The notes below the pieces were generated by a model. It was not told where the DNA came from, did no database searches, and saw only the letters and a list, made by a program, of their open reading frames with translations. From contig CAMLOU010000009.1 of assembly GCA_946481735.1 (NCBI GenBank), forward strand, positions 1 through 48,182: a stretch of 48,182 bases of DNA, written 5' to 3'. Positions 32,523 to 40,002 of this stretch are shown one piece after another. Origin of the DNA: an uncultured Cellvibrio sp. (lineage in GTDB: Bacteria > Pseudomonadota > Gammaproteobacteria > Pseudomonadales > Cellvibrionaceae). The position numbers and the translations under genes are program-made. Each line of letters begins with the position of its first letter. Position 1 is the stretch's first letter.

Positions 32523-33215
32523 TCATTGGCAAAGATCCTCAAGACTTACGCCGTTTAGATCGAGGAGTTTTTCCACCAGTTTATGCAGTTGTTCTACCTG
32601 CGCCTCCAGTTTTTCTATGCGCTCTTCCAACTCTGGTGCAGCGGTTTTTTTCGCACCACTGCCCATGGCGGCGATAGCCGAAAGGTCGGGCTTGCCACAC
32701 AACAGGTGCATGTAGCGATCCTCCCGTTGTCCCGCTTGCCGCGGAATTCGCAGAATAATGGGATGCGTCTTTGCGCAGAGTTGATCCAGTTTTTCCTGCA
32801 GGTTTTCCGGTGAGGCAAAGTCAAACATCCGTTGCGTGCGCGTTAACAATTCCACCAGGGTTTGCGGGCCGCGCAAGAGTATGACATTCAGGATGGCCTG
32901 GGTGGCTTTATCCAGGCTGAGCACGCGTGTCAGGCGCTGGTCATAGCGATTGGCGCGGGAGCCGTAATCCACTTCAATCAGTTTTCTGTCTTGCATCTGA
33001 CTGAGGCAGCGCTGGACTTCGCCGGCTTCCAGGTTGGTGATGGGCTCGCGGCTGGTTTTTTGGTTGCAGGCCAACACCAGGCTGTTGAGCGTTAATGGAT
33101 AGGCATCCGGCGTGGCCAGTTGCTTCTCCATCAGTGCGCCCAGGATGCGCGCTTCCACGTGGTTTAACAGGGGCTCGGTTTGGTCGGTTTCAGTATTGGG
33201 ATCGATCTGACTCAT
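32523..33215 (-). CDS. yceH: YceH family protein (DUF480)
   Basis: A 230-residue protein of the widespread gammaproteobacterial YceH family: two winged-helix units (LNHVEARILGALMEKQLATPD, YPLTLNSLVLACNQKTSREP and GEVQRCLSQMQDRKLI), a second half with MILRGPQTL-like and RTQRMFDF segments, and a C-terminal coiled coil (about 190-225). Role unclear; nucleic-acid binding is suggested by the fold. ATG 33215 is chosen with GGAG upstream. That GGAG lies within a strong hairpin (33223-33265). Confidence 0.9.
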   Translation of the reverse strand: MSQIDPNTETDQTEPLLNHVEARILGALMEKQLATPDAYPLTLNSLVLACNQKTSREPITNLEAGEVQRCLSQMQDRKLIEVDYGSRANRYDQRLTRVLSLDKATQAILNVILLRGPQTLVELLTRTQRMFDFASPENLQEKLDQLCAKTHPIILRIPRQAGQREDRYMHLLCGKPDLSAIAAMGSGAKKTAAPELEERIEKLEAQVEQLHKLVEKLLDLNGVSLEDLCQ

Positions 33216-33222
33216 GCACATT

Positions 33223-33265
33223 CTCCACACTGGCGGGAGGCATAGAGTATGCCTCCCGCGTGGAG
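33223..33265 (-). promoter_or_regulatory. Hairpin over the yceH ribosome binding site
   Basis: A perfect 11-bp stem GCGGGAGGCAT / ATGCCTCCCGC with a 5-nt loop is extended by an outer CTCCAC/GTGGAG stem across a 4-nt bulge. In the leftward RNA the outer GTGGAG contains the Shine-Dalgarno of yceH, so the hairpin could mask it. There is no T-run, so it is not a normal terminator. Confidence 0.5.
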
Positions 33266-33292
33266 ATTGCACCCCCTTTCACGGGCGTGGGA

Positions 33293-33811
33293 TTATTCCA
33301 TGGTCACCGGGTAATAGTCGTACTCGCAGTAGGGCGAATCGATATCGCAAACCTCCAGGAATAGATAAAGATCTTCAGGAATGGTGTAAAAAAGATAACT
33401 GATATCCACCGGCTCAAGGCTGGTATCGCAGGAGAGAGTGAGATTCGCACCATACTCGCAAATCAGACTGCCACCCTGGTCACACCACAAGCCGAGGCCG
33501 CAGCGCTCATTGTGAATCTCCACACTGTCGGTCAGGTTCGGGCGGTCATTGATAGACACGCGCACGCGATAGTCTTCCAAGCTGTTGGCGGTCCATTCAA
33601 TTTCAAACAAGCCGAAACGGTTATAGGGGTTCAAAGCGAGCGGCGCGTTAGAGGTAGCCGTATTCGTGTCGTAGCTGTCGACAATATCAAAGCTATACAA
33701 AGCCGGCGTGTAGTTATAGGACGGATCAGGCGCTGCTGAACTGCTGCCGCCGCCACACCCGACGATCACGAGACTCGCCACGATCACCAGACCGAGTGTT
33801 ATCTTTTTCAT
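33293..33811 (-). CDS. Small lipoprotein of unknown function
   Basis: A 172-residue protein with a lipoprotein signal (KKITLGLVIVASLVIVGC, acylated Cys at about residue 19) followed by a GGGSSS linker. The mature part is acidic, aromatic and carries several cysteines (ERCGLGLWC, LICEY, LSCDTS, EVCDIDSPYCEYDYY), probably disulfide-bonded. ATG 33811 has GGAGGTGCAGGTT upstream. Most likely attached to the outer membrane. Family unknown to me. Confidence 0.75.
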   Translation of the reverse strand: MKKITLGLVIVASLVIVGCGGGSSSAAPDPSYNYTPALYSFDIVDSYDTNTATSNAPLALNPYNRFGLFEIEWTANSLEDYRVRVSINDRPNLTDSVEIHNERCGLGLWCDQGGSLICEYGANLTLSCDTSLEPVDISYLFYTIPEDLYLFLEVCDIDSPYCEYDYYPVTME

Positions 33812-34020
33812 AACCTGCACCTCCGCAATAGATCCTGGCGCCAGATTAGGACGTATCAACTGAATGCCACCTGAATTAGCGCCAGTTAACACTTCCTTAC
33901 ATGCCTGGTGCGGGTTATGAAAAAAACGGGGACAGGTTAGAATCCGGGTGACCAGGGATAGCCTTATGAAAAAGCAACGGAACCCGCTTTCCTATCAACC
34001 TGTTATCTGGATACCTCACG

Positions 34021-34443
34021 ATGAAAAACATACTGTCATTCCTCTTTATTCTATGGGCATCACACGGCGTGCTGGCCGACTCACCCGCCGCCGAGCTTGA
34101 ACAACGCATCAACGCCTTGAGCCAGGCCATGGTCGATGCCGACACCAAAGCCCTGCTGTCGCTGACAGCCTCCGCCTTGAACTACGGGCACTCCAGCGGG
34201 CGGGTGGAAGACCAGAAAACCTTTATCGCTAACCTAGCCAATGGCTCCTCGGATTTTGTCACCATTGACCTGCAGGAACAGACGATCAGCCTGATGGATG
34301 ATGTCGCTATCGTGCGCCACATCCTGACTGGCGACACCAACGACAGCGGCAAAGCCGGCAGCGTTCGCATCGGTGTCATGATGGTGTGGCAAAAACAACA
34401 AGGTGAATGGAAACTGCTTGCGCGCCAGGCGTTCAAGTTGTAA
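34021..34443 (+). CDS. Secreted NTF2-like (SnoaL/DUF4440-type) protein
   Basis: A 140-residue protein with a signal peptide (to about residue 19, GVLA-DS) and one NTF2-like domain: helix ELEQRINALSQAMVDADTKA, then LSLTASALNYGHSSGRVEDQ, VTIDLQEQTISLMDDVAIV and MVWQKQQGEWKLLARQAFKL. Such small cone-shaped domains bind or act on small molecules, but the family is very diverse. It appears to be a single-gene unit. Confidence 0.8.
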   Translation: MKNILSFLFILWASHGVLADSPAAELEQRINALSQAMVDADTKALLSLTASALNYGHSSGRVEDQKTFIANLANGSSDFVTIDLQEQTISLMDDVAIVRHILTGDTNDSGKAGSVRIGVMMVWQKQQGEWKLLARQAFKL

Positions 34444-34576
34444 CAACGGAATAACAAACGATTAGGTATGTATGCTTTTTTTGACCTATGGTTAACAGTA
34501 CCGGCTTAACCGCCTGCCACTTGCAGGCGCTTAAACCATCCACGCATGAAACCTGGCATTATCAACGGGAGACACA

Positions 34577-35134
34577 ATGAAACTTTACGGCAGCTACACC
34601 TCACCTTTCGTGCGCCACTGTCGCATTTTATTATTGGAAAGCGGTTTGCCCTGTGAATTCATTGTGACCGACGGCGTCGCCAGTGCGGCCAAGTCGCCCA
34701 CCAAGAAAGTGCCTTTTCTGGAGGACGGTGAATTATTCCTGACCGATTCCTGTTCCATTGTGAAGTACCTGCGCGAAAAAAATATGCAGGCATTTTGCTT
34801 TACGGCGATTGAATACGATCGCTTCTGTCTGGTGAATACCTTGCTCGAAGCCACAGTAAATTTATTTATGCTGGAGAAAGACGGCATTCTGCCCGCGCAG
34901 AGCGCTTATCTGCAACGCCATGTGGCGCGCATCCAGTCGGGTCTTGCGACGCTCAATGAGATGCGCTGGCCCTCTGCCGGCCCTTACAATGATGCAGAGT
35001 TGCGCTTGCTGTGTTACCTGGACTGGGTGTTATTCCGCAAGCGCTTTACCTTTGACGAGTACCCTAACCTCACCGCCTTTCTCGCCGGTGCACGCGCTTA
35101 CCAACCGTTTACCCAAACGATTCCGCACGGATAA
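34577..35134 (+). CDS. Glutathione S-transferase family protein
   Basis: A 185-residue protein, a little short for the family (usually about 200). The thioredoxin-like N-terminal domain has KLYGSYTSPFVRHCRILLLE (1-21), KKVPFLEDGELFLTDSCSIVKYL with the conserved cis-Pro and the glutathione-binding acidic/Ser pair (DS at about 57-58). The C-terminal helical domain follows. The substrate is unknown. GGGAGACACA precedes ATG 34577. Confidence 0.85.
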   Translation: MKLYGSYTSPFVRHCRILLLESGLPCEFIVTDGVASAAKSPTKKVPFLEDGELFLTDSCSIVKYLREKNMQAFCFTAIEYDRFCLVNTLLEATVNLFMLEKDGILPAQSAYLQRHVARIQSGLATLNEMRWPSAGPYNDAELRLLCYLDWVLFRKRFTFDEYPNLTAFLAGARAYQPFTQTIPHG

Positions 35135-35149
35135 CATCGCACTGCAGCC

Positions 35150-36346
35150 CTAGCCGTAAACAATGCGCGGACGACGCAATTGTTTTGCGGCCAGCGGCAA
35201 GCAGATGAGCCACAGCACTGCGGCAACCAGCCAAAATTTTACCAGCGCGAAGGGCGCCAGCTCGCCACCCAAAAATAATTCCTTGATCGCCACCTGCTGG
35301 CCCAATACCGGCACCCATAAAAACCAGTCGTAATACACACCGGGATTAAAAATACTGTACAGGATCGGCACCATCGGCAAAAACACCAGCAGGCCGATGT
35401 AGGTCTGTGCGTCCTTGAATGAGCGCGCAAAAACCGCCACCAGCAATTGCAAGGCCACCGCAAAAAAGATCACGGGCAACAAGCAAAAAAATACGTACAC
35501 CATATCCAGCACACTGACATCAACCCGCAACCCCAACTGGTTAAACGGCAAAAGATTTAACGCCACCCCCAACAACGACATGGTAACTAACAGTACCGCA
35601 AGGGTAATCAGCACTGACGTAAACCATTTGCCCAGCATGATGGCCATGGACGCCGTCGGTGTAATGAGCAGCGACTCCAGCGAACGTCGCTCGCGTTCAC
35701 CGGCGGTCATATCGGCGGAAAATCCCACGCTGCCGATAAACGCGCTGAGTAATAACAACATGGGCAAACTGCCGAGGATATACACACCCATCTTCTGATC
35801 GCTGGCCACATTGCTTTCGCGCAGGTTAACCGTGTTGCGCAACTCGGGCGACACGCCGCGCGCCATCAATTGCAGACTCCCGGTTTTTGCACTCCAGGCG
35901 TGAATCTGGCCACGCACAAAACCCACACCGGAATGCACCTTGGGATTCGCCGCGTCATAAACCAGCCATAAGGTTGCCGGTTTTCCCTGTGCGCGCTCTT
36001 CCTGTGCCGAGGGTGGAATGATGAGCACAAAATCCAGGGTTTTATCTTTTACTTGCTGGTAGGCATCGCCGGTTACCGGTTTAAGTTCAGCGCCGCGTTC
36101 GGTCAGCCATTGGGTTAACTCCGGTAAATATTCCGCACCGGAAATAGCGACGGGCACATTCAACAAGCCATCCTGTTGATGATCTTTTTGCATGTTGATG
36201 GCAAACAACACACCCGCGGCAAACATGCCGACGAAATACAGCGCGGGCAAAAATGCCAGGCGCATGGTGCGTTTATCGCGCACGGCATCTTTAATTTCTT
36301 TACGCAGGACAATGGCAGCAGAGCGCCAGAATAATTTATTCAACAT
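35150..36346 (-). CDS. ABC transporter permease, NatB-like
   Basis: A 398-residue integral membrane protein with one helix near the N-terminus (about residues 25-45), a large extracytoplasmic domain (about 45-185) and five further helices, the ABC-2 type exporter topology. The start KEIKDAVRDKRTMRLAF resembles the NatB/YhaP-type sodium-efflux permeases. ATG 36346 is preferred, with AGGA about eight bases upstream; ATG 36355 is the alternative. It overlaps the ATPase gene. The substrate may be Na+ or another small compound; this cannot be read from sequence. Confidence 0.82.
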   Translation of the reverse strand: MLNKLFWRSAAIVLRKEIKDAVRDKRTMRLAFLPALYFVGMFAAGVLFAINMQKDHQQDGLLNVPVAISGAEYLPELTQWLTERGAELKPVTGDAYQQVKDKTLDFVLIIPPSAQEERAQGKPATLWLVYDAANPKVHSGVGFVRGQIHAWSAKTGSLQLMARGVSPELRNTVNLRESNVASDQKMGVYILGSLPMLLLLSAFIGSVGFSADMTAGERERRSLESLLITPTASMAIMLGKWFTSVLITLAVLLVTMSLLGVALNLLPFNQLGLRVDVSVLDMVYVFFCLLPVIFFAVALQLLVAVFARSFKDAQTYIGLLVFLPMVPILYSIFNPGVYYDWFLWVPVLGQQVAIKELFLGGELAPFALVKFWLVAAVLWLICLPLAAKQLRRPRIVYG

Positions 36347-37079
36347 GGGCAGCATCCTGTGCGGGTAATTCCGATAAATAAATAAAGGCTTCTTCCAGCG
36401 ACGTCGTTTGGGTCTGTTCAATGACCGCCGCTACCGTGCCATCAGCCACAATGCGGCCCTGGGCGATAACAATAATGCGATCACACAACCCGGTCACTTC
36501 ATGCATTAAATGGCTGGAGAACAACACGCAGCGCCCCTGGTCGCGCAGTGCGCACAACATGCGCCGTACGGCGCGCGTGGTAATAACATCCAGGCCGTTG
36601 GTGGGTTCATCGAGCATGATGTGTTGCGGTTGATGGACAATGGCGCGCGCCAGGGCTGTCTTCATGCGCTCACCCAACGAAAAACCTTCCGCGCGACGAT
36701 CAGCAATATTGTGCATGCCGAGCAGCTCAATTAATGCCTCGCAATGCGCGGTCAAGTCCGACGGTGACAAATGGTGCAGCTCGCCAAAGTAACGAATGTT
36801 TTCGCGCGCTGTCAGTCGTTTGTATAAACCGGTGTCGTCCGGCAGAACACCCAGGCGTTGCCGCGCAAGGCCCGGCTCCCGCGACACGTCGATGCCGTCC
36901 ACCAGAATGCGGCCGGCGTTGGGTTGCAGCAAGCCATAAATCAAACGCATCAGCGTTGTCTTACCCGCGCCATTGACGCCGAGCAGGCCGGTAATTTCGC
37001 CATCATTCAGGGTGAAGTTGACGTCTTTCAATGCGTCGATTTTTCCAAATTGTTTACTGATATGTTCGATCTGAATCAT
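36336..37079 (-). CDS. ABC transporter ATP-binding protein, NatA-like
   Basis: A 247-residue ATPase. Walker A GVNGAGKTT (34-42), Q-loop region, signature FSLGERMK (133-140, variant of LSGGQ), Walker B IMLDEP (154-159) and switch His190 (SSHLMHE). The NatA-type features are an ABC-2 exporter partner encoded immediately downstream and the variant signature with SLGE. Its start overlaps the end of the upstream hydrolase gene by four bases, so all four genes from GntR to the permease are one operon. Confidence 0.92.
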   Translation of the reverse strand: MIQIEHISKQFGKIDALKDVNFTLNDGEITGLLGVNGAGKTTLMRLIYGLLQPNAGRILVDGIDVSREPGLARQRLGVLPDDTGLYKRLTARENIRYFGELHHLSPSDLTAHCEALIELLGMHNIADRRAEGFSLGERMKTALARAIVHQPQHIMLDEPTNGLDVITTRAVRRMLCALRDQGRCVLFSSHLMHEVTGLCDRIIVIAQGRIVADGTVAAVIEQTQTTSLEEAFIYLSELPAQDAAHVE

Positions 37080-38587
37080 GGTACCGACTCCCCTGATGCA
37101 TCACTGTTCACGTCCGTGTCCGCGTCAATAGCAAGATAAGGTGCAAGTGGCTGGATTTGCTCAACACAGGCGGCATCCAGCGTTGTTGCGTCAGCGCGCT
37201 GGATAAATTGCGCAATCAGTTGTGCAACACAGCCGTCGTGGGTAATGGAATGATGGCCGCCGGGCGCAATCAAATGGCGCGCCTGTGACAGATGCTCGCC
37301 GACCTGCTCCGCCCAGCGCGGCGGCGTAACCGGATCGCGCTGGCCGGACAACATCAAGGTAGGCACAGCGCTTTCCACCGGTGCGAAATAATCTTCGTTT
37401 AAAGGATAACGCGGCCAGATCTCACAAATATCAGCAAAGGCTGTGGCCAGGTTGGCCGATAAAAAATCCACCGACGCCTCGGTGCGCGTCTGGTATTGCG
37501 GATAATCTTCGTTACACAACACCGAGAAATGCATACCGTAACTGATACCCATCAGTTCCGTTTGCTCGCCCGCCATGGCAATCAGCGATGCCAACAAATC
37601 ATAATCACCCTGGTACGCATTCGTAATCGCCAGGGGCAAGAGTGTAGACAAATCGCGCGTATATAACGCCATGCGAATCATGGACGCAAAGATCTGGTGA
37701 TTCATCGATAACGTAAAAGGTACCTGGGTACGCGGGTGAGCAATCGTAATGTCTACCGGCTGGGCGGCCAATCGCTGCGCAATGGCTTGTGCGTTCTGCA
37801 AGATATTGCCGTAAGCGTTTACGCAGTTTTCCATCGCCGTGCATTGTTCGCTCAACAAGCGCAAGGACGCGAGTGCATCTTCTCCACCATGCCAGGGCAA
37901 GGCAATCGTTACCGGCGCCACACCATCCAGGATACTGCTGCGCGTCGCTTCCGGATAACGGCGCATATACGCCAGGGCGACGCGCGTGCCGTAGGAAACG
38001 CCCCACAGATTAATGCGTTCATAACCCAATGCCTGTCGCACGCTATCGAGGTCCTGCACCGCATAGGGCGTGGTGTAAAACTGCAATTGCTCGCCCAGGG
38101 TTTCTGCGCAATCCCGCACCGTTGCTTTCAGCCGCTGTTGCTGCTCAAGCAACGATAACTGGTAATGCACATCATCAAACGCCGGACATTCCAACGGATT
38201 GGATTTTCCCGTTCCGCGCTGGTCGACAAAAATAATATCGCGATTTTTTCTCACCTCATTGAAGGTGTAAAAAATGTGTTCCGCAATGCCCACTGCTGAC
38301 TGGCCGGGACCGCCGGCAATGATAAACAGTGGATCGGGTTGCGGTGTGGGATTAATCGCGGGTAACCGCAGGATATTCAAGCTGATCTCGCGGCTGTTCG
38401 CATCCCCGGGATTTTCTTTTACCTGCAAGACACCGCACTGCGCATTTTGCACAATCGGCGGTTTTCCGGCTTCCGAAAAATCCGGGCATGCATTCAACAA
38501 CGCTTGTGTTACCGGTGTCTGTTCGGTTGACTGATTGTGGCAACTCGCCAACAGGATGCCCAAAAGGGCGGCAGGTATTATTCGCAT
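37076..38587 (-). CDS. Lipoprotein alpha/beta hydrolase (TAP/tripeptidyl aminopeptidase type)
   Basis: A 503-residue protein with a lipoprotein signal (IPAALLGILLASC, Cys16). The oxyanion motif FIIAGGPGQS (88-97), the DQRGTGKS segment (122-129), nucleophile S198 in GVSYGT, and the C-terminal TAP-like domain with PTLMLSGQRDPVTPPRWAE and GGHHSIT supply the Ser-Asp-His triad. Related enzymes cleave amino acids or dipeptides from peptide N-termini or act on small peptides and drugs. Placement between a GntR regulator and an ABC exporter suggests a shared response, perhaps to a toxic peptide. Confidence 0.88.
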   Translation of the reverse strand: MRIIPAALLGILLASCHNQSTEQTPVTQALLNACPDFSEAGKPPIVQNAQCGVLQVKENPGDANSREISLNILRLPAINPTPQPDPLFIIAGGPGQSAVGIAEHIFYTFNEVRKNRDIIFVDQRGTGKSNPLECPAFDDVHYQLSLLEQQQRLKATVRDCAETLGEQLQFYTTPYAVQDLDSVRQALGYERINLWGVSYGTRVALAYMRRYPEATRSSILDGVAPVTIALPWHGGEDALASLRLLSEQCTAMENCVNAYGNILQNAQAIAQRLAAQPVDITIAHPRTQVPFTLSMNHQIFASMIRMALYTRDLSTLLPLAITNAYQGDYDLLASLIAMAGEQTELMGISYGMHFSVLCNEDYPQYQTRTEASVDFLSANLATAFADICEIWPRYPLNEDYFAPVESAVPTLMLSGQRDPVTPPRWAEQVGEHLSQARHLIAPGGHHSITHDGCVAQLIAQFIQRADATTLDAACVEQIQPLAPYLAIDADTDVNSDASGESVP

Positions 38588-38979
38588 AAACCTTCCTTGT
38601 GTTTTGATGATGATTTTATAAGTTGTTTGTTTAACGCATCCAATAGCATGTGGTCAGATACCTCCAATTGTCGCGCCGCTAAAATAAGTTGTTGCAGTTG
38701 CGGCGCAAGACGTTCGATACGTTTACTGATGGTCTCTCGGGTTTTCAGCGCCGCAACCTGCATGGGTTTACCCTGCTGCCGCACCAACAGACCTTCGCGC
38801 TGCAATACCCCATAAGCTTTGGAGATGGTCATGGGATTTACCGAGTGCGTGACGGCAAGGTCACGCACCGATGGCAAGGCATCGCCTTTATGCAACTGTC
38901 CACTGGCGATCATGCGCTTGACCTGTTCAACCAGTTGTCGATAAATCGGTATATCGGAAAGCGGGTCAAGGATGAACAT
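38578..38979 (-). CDS. GntR-family regulator (YtrA type)
   Basis: A 133-residue GntR winged-helix regulator of the short YtrA class. The DNA-binding domain (about 8-75) has PIYRQLVEQVKRMIASGQL, LPSVRDLAVTHSVNPMTISK and YGVLQREGLLVRQQG; only a short helical dimerisation tail follows. YtrA-type regulators usually sit first in operons with ABC transporters and repress them, exactly the arrangement here. It overlaps the hydrolase gene by ten bases. Confidence 0.92.
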   Translation of the reverse strand: MFILDPLSDIPIYRQLVEQVKRMIASGQLHKGDALPSVRDLAVTHSVNPMTISKAYGVLQREGLLVRQQGKPMQVAALKTRETISKRIERLAPQLQQLILAARQLEVSDHMLLDALNKQLIKSSSKHKEGLCE

Positions 38980-38994
38980 GATTGCGATTCCGCC

Positions 38995-39834
38995 TCAGAG
39001 CATGCCCAAATAAATAATCGTGACAGTAGCGACCAGATTATTGGCGGCGTGAATCGCCAGGGGTACCCAGATAGAGCCGGATTTCTCGCGCGCCAGACCG
39101 AGGATGAGCGACAGCGCAAAGATCATCGAAAGGTAAGTCCAGTTGTATTGGCTGAGGTGCAACGCGGTAAATAGCACCGAGGTTAACAGGAGCGTGCCGG
39201 ATAACCCCAGGCGGCTGTGGCGCCAGGCTTTAAACAGATATCCGCGAAAGATTACTTCTTCCAGCAAGGGTGCTCCAATCACCAATACCAATGCCGCCCC
39301 CAGATGTTGGCTGCCATTGAGGGAGCGCATAAAATCGCCCGGGTCCACTTGCGCCAATAAATTGATCACATAGGTGATGGCGAGATAGGCAAGCCAGACA
39401 AGCATCCATACCGCCAGGCTTTGCAGGGCAAAGCGTCTGAAGCCCAGGGTGACAGACCAATGCTGCGTGCGAAAGTGGGCAACAGCCGCGATAACAGGCA
39501 AGAGGATCAGGCACTGCAACAGATATAAACCCGCTAACCCGTCGGGCTCGCCCAGATGTTTTTGGATCATGATTTCTATTTGCGCCGGCTCGGGTAAAGC
39601 GACACCTTGCACAGCAGATTGGTAGCCGAGCACCGCGCCATACCCCACCACATAAAACACGGCGGAAGCAAAAAACAGCACCATAAAAAGCATCAGCCAG
39701 CCAAATGATGGCCCGACTCGCGGCAAAGGTTGCGGCGCTGGTGGAGAAGCCGGCGCTTGCGGTGCAAGGGGAGGTTCAGAGGCGTTTGCAGAGGAGGAGT
39801 CTGGATTGATGATGTCGAGCGATGAGTCATTCAT
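38995..39834 (-). CDS. CPBP-family intramembrane protease
   Basis: A 279-residue membrane protein. A Pro/Ala-rich cytoplasmic N-terminus (about 1-40) precedes some seven helices. The CPBP (CAAX-protease/Abi) motifs are all present: E192-E193-x3-R197 (EEVIFRGYL), F-x3-H226 (FTALH) and H262-x3-N266 (HAANN). These residues form the active site in prenyl-protein proteases of the Rce1 type. Bacterial homologues handle peptides or maturation of surface proteins; the substrate here is unknown. It lies just upstream of the GntR operon with a 15-base gap and might be its leader gene. Confidence 0.9.
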   Translation of the reverse strand: MNDSSLDIINPDSSSANASEPPLAPQAPASPPAPQPLPRVGPSFGWLMLFMVLFFASAVFYVVGYGAVLGYQSAVQGVALPEPAQIEIMIQKHLGEPDGLAGLYLLQCLILLPVIAAVAHFRTQHWSVTLGFRRFALQSLAVWMLVWLAYLAITYVINLLAQVDPGDFMRSLNGSQHLGAALVLVIGAPLLEEVIFRGYLFKAWRHSRLGLSGTLLLTSVLFTALHLSQYNWTYLSMIFALSLILGLAREKSGSIWVPLAIHAANNLVATVTIIYLGML

Positions 39835-39948
39835 AAGCGAGTCCCTGACAAATTATGATTGGAAATGGTTTAACCGGTCACGCCTGCTCAGGCGTATCAG
39901 AACACTAATACACATAAGCGGGTAATGCAAAATGTTATTTGCCCCGAA

Positions 39949-39975
39949 ATAAAAAAGCCCGGCATAAGCCGGGCC
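39949..39975 (-). terminator. Rho-independent terminator of the DUF4397 lipoprotein gene
   Basis: On the minus strand GCCCGGC, loop TTAT and GCCGGGC are followed by TTTTTTATTT. It begins about 28 bases after the stop of the leftward gene at 40003. Confidence 0.9.
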
Positions 39976-40002
39976 AAGAGGAGACGTTATTCCAGAAAAA
40001 AA

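Noticed and set aside
34511..34529. CGCCTGC-CACTT-GCAGGCG hairpin between two genes
   Set aside because: No T-run and no clear position relative to a ribosome binding site; perhaps a scattered extragenic repeat but only one copy was noticed.
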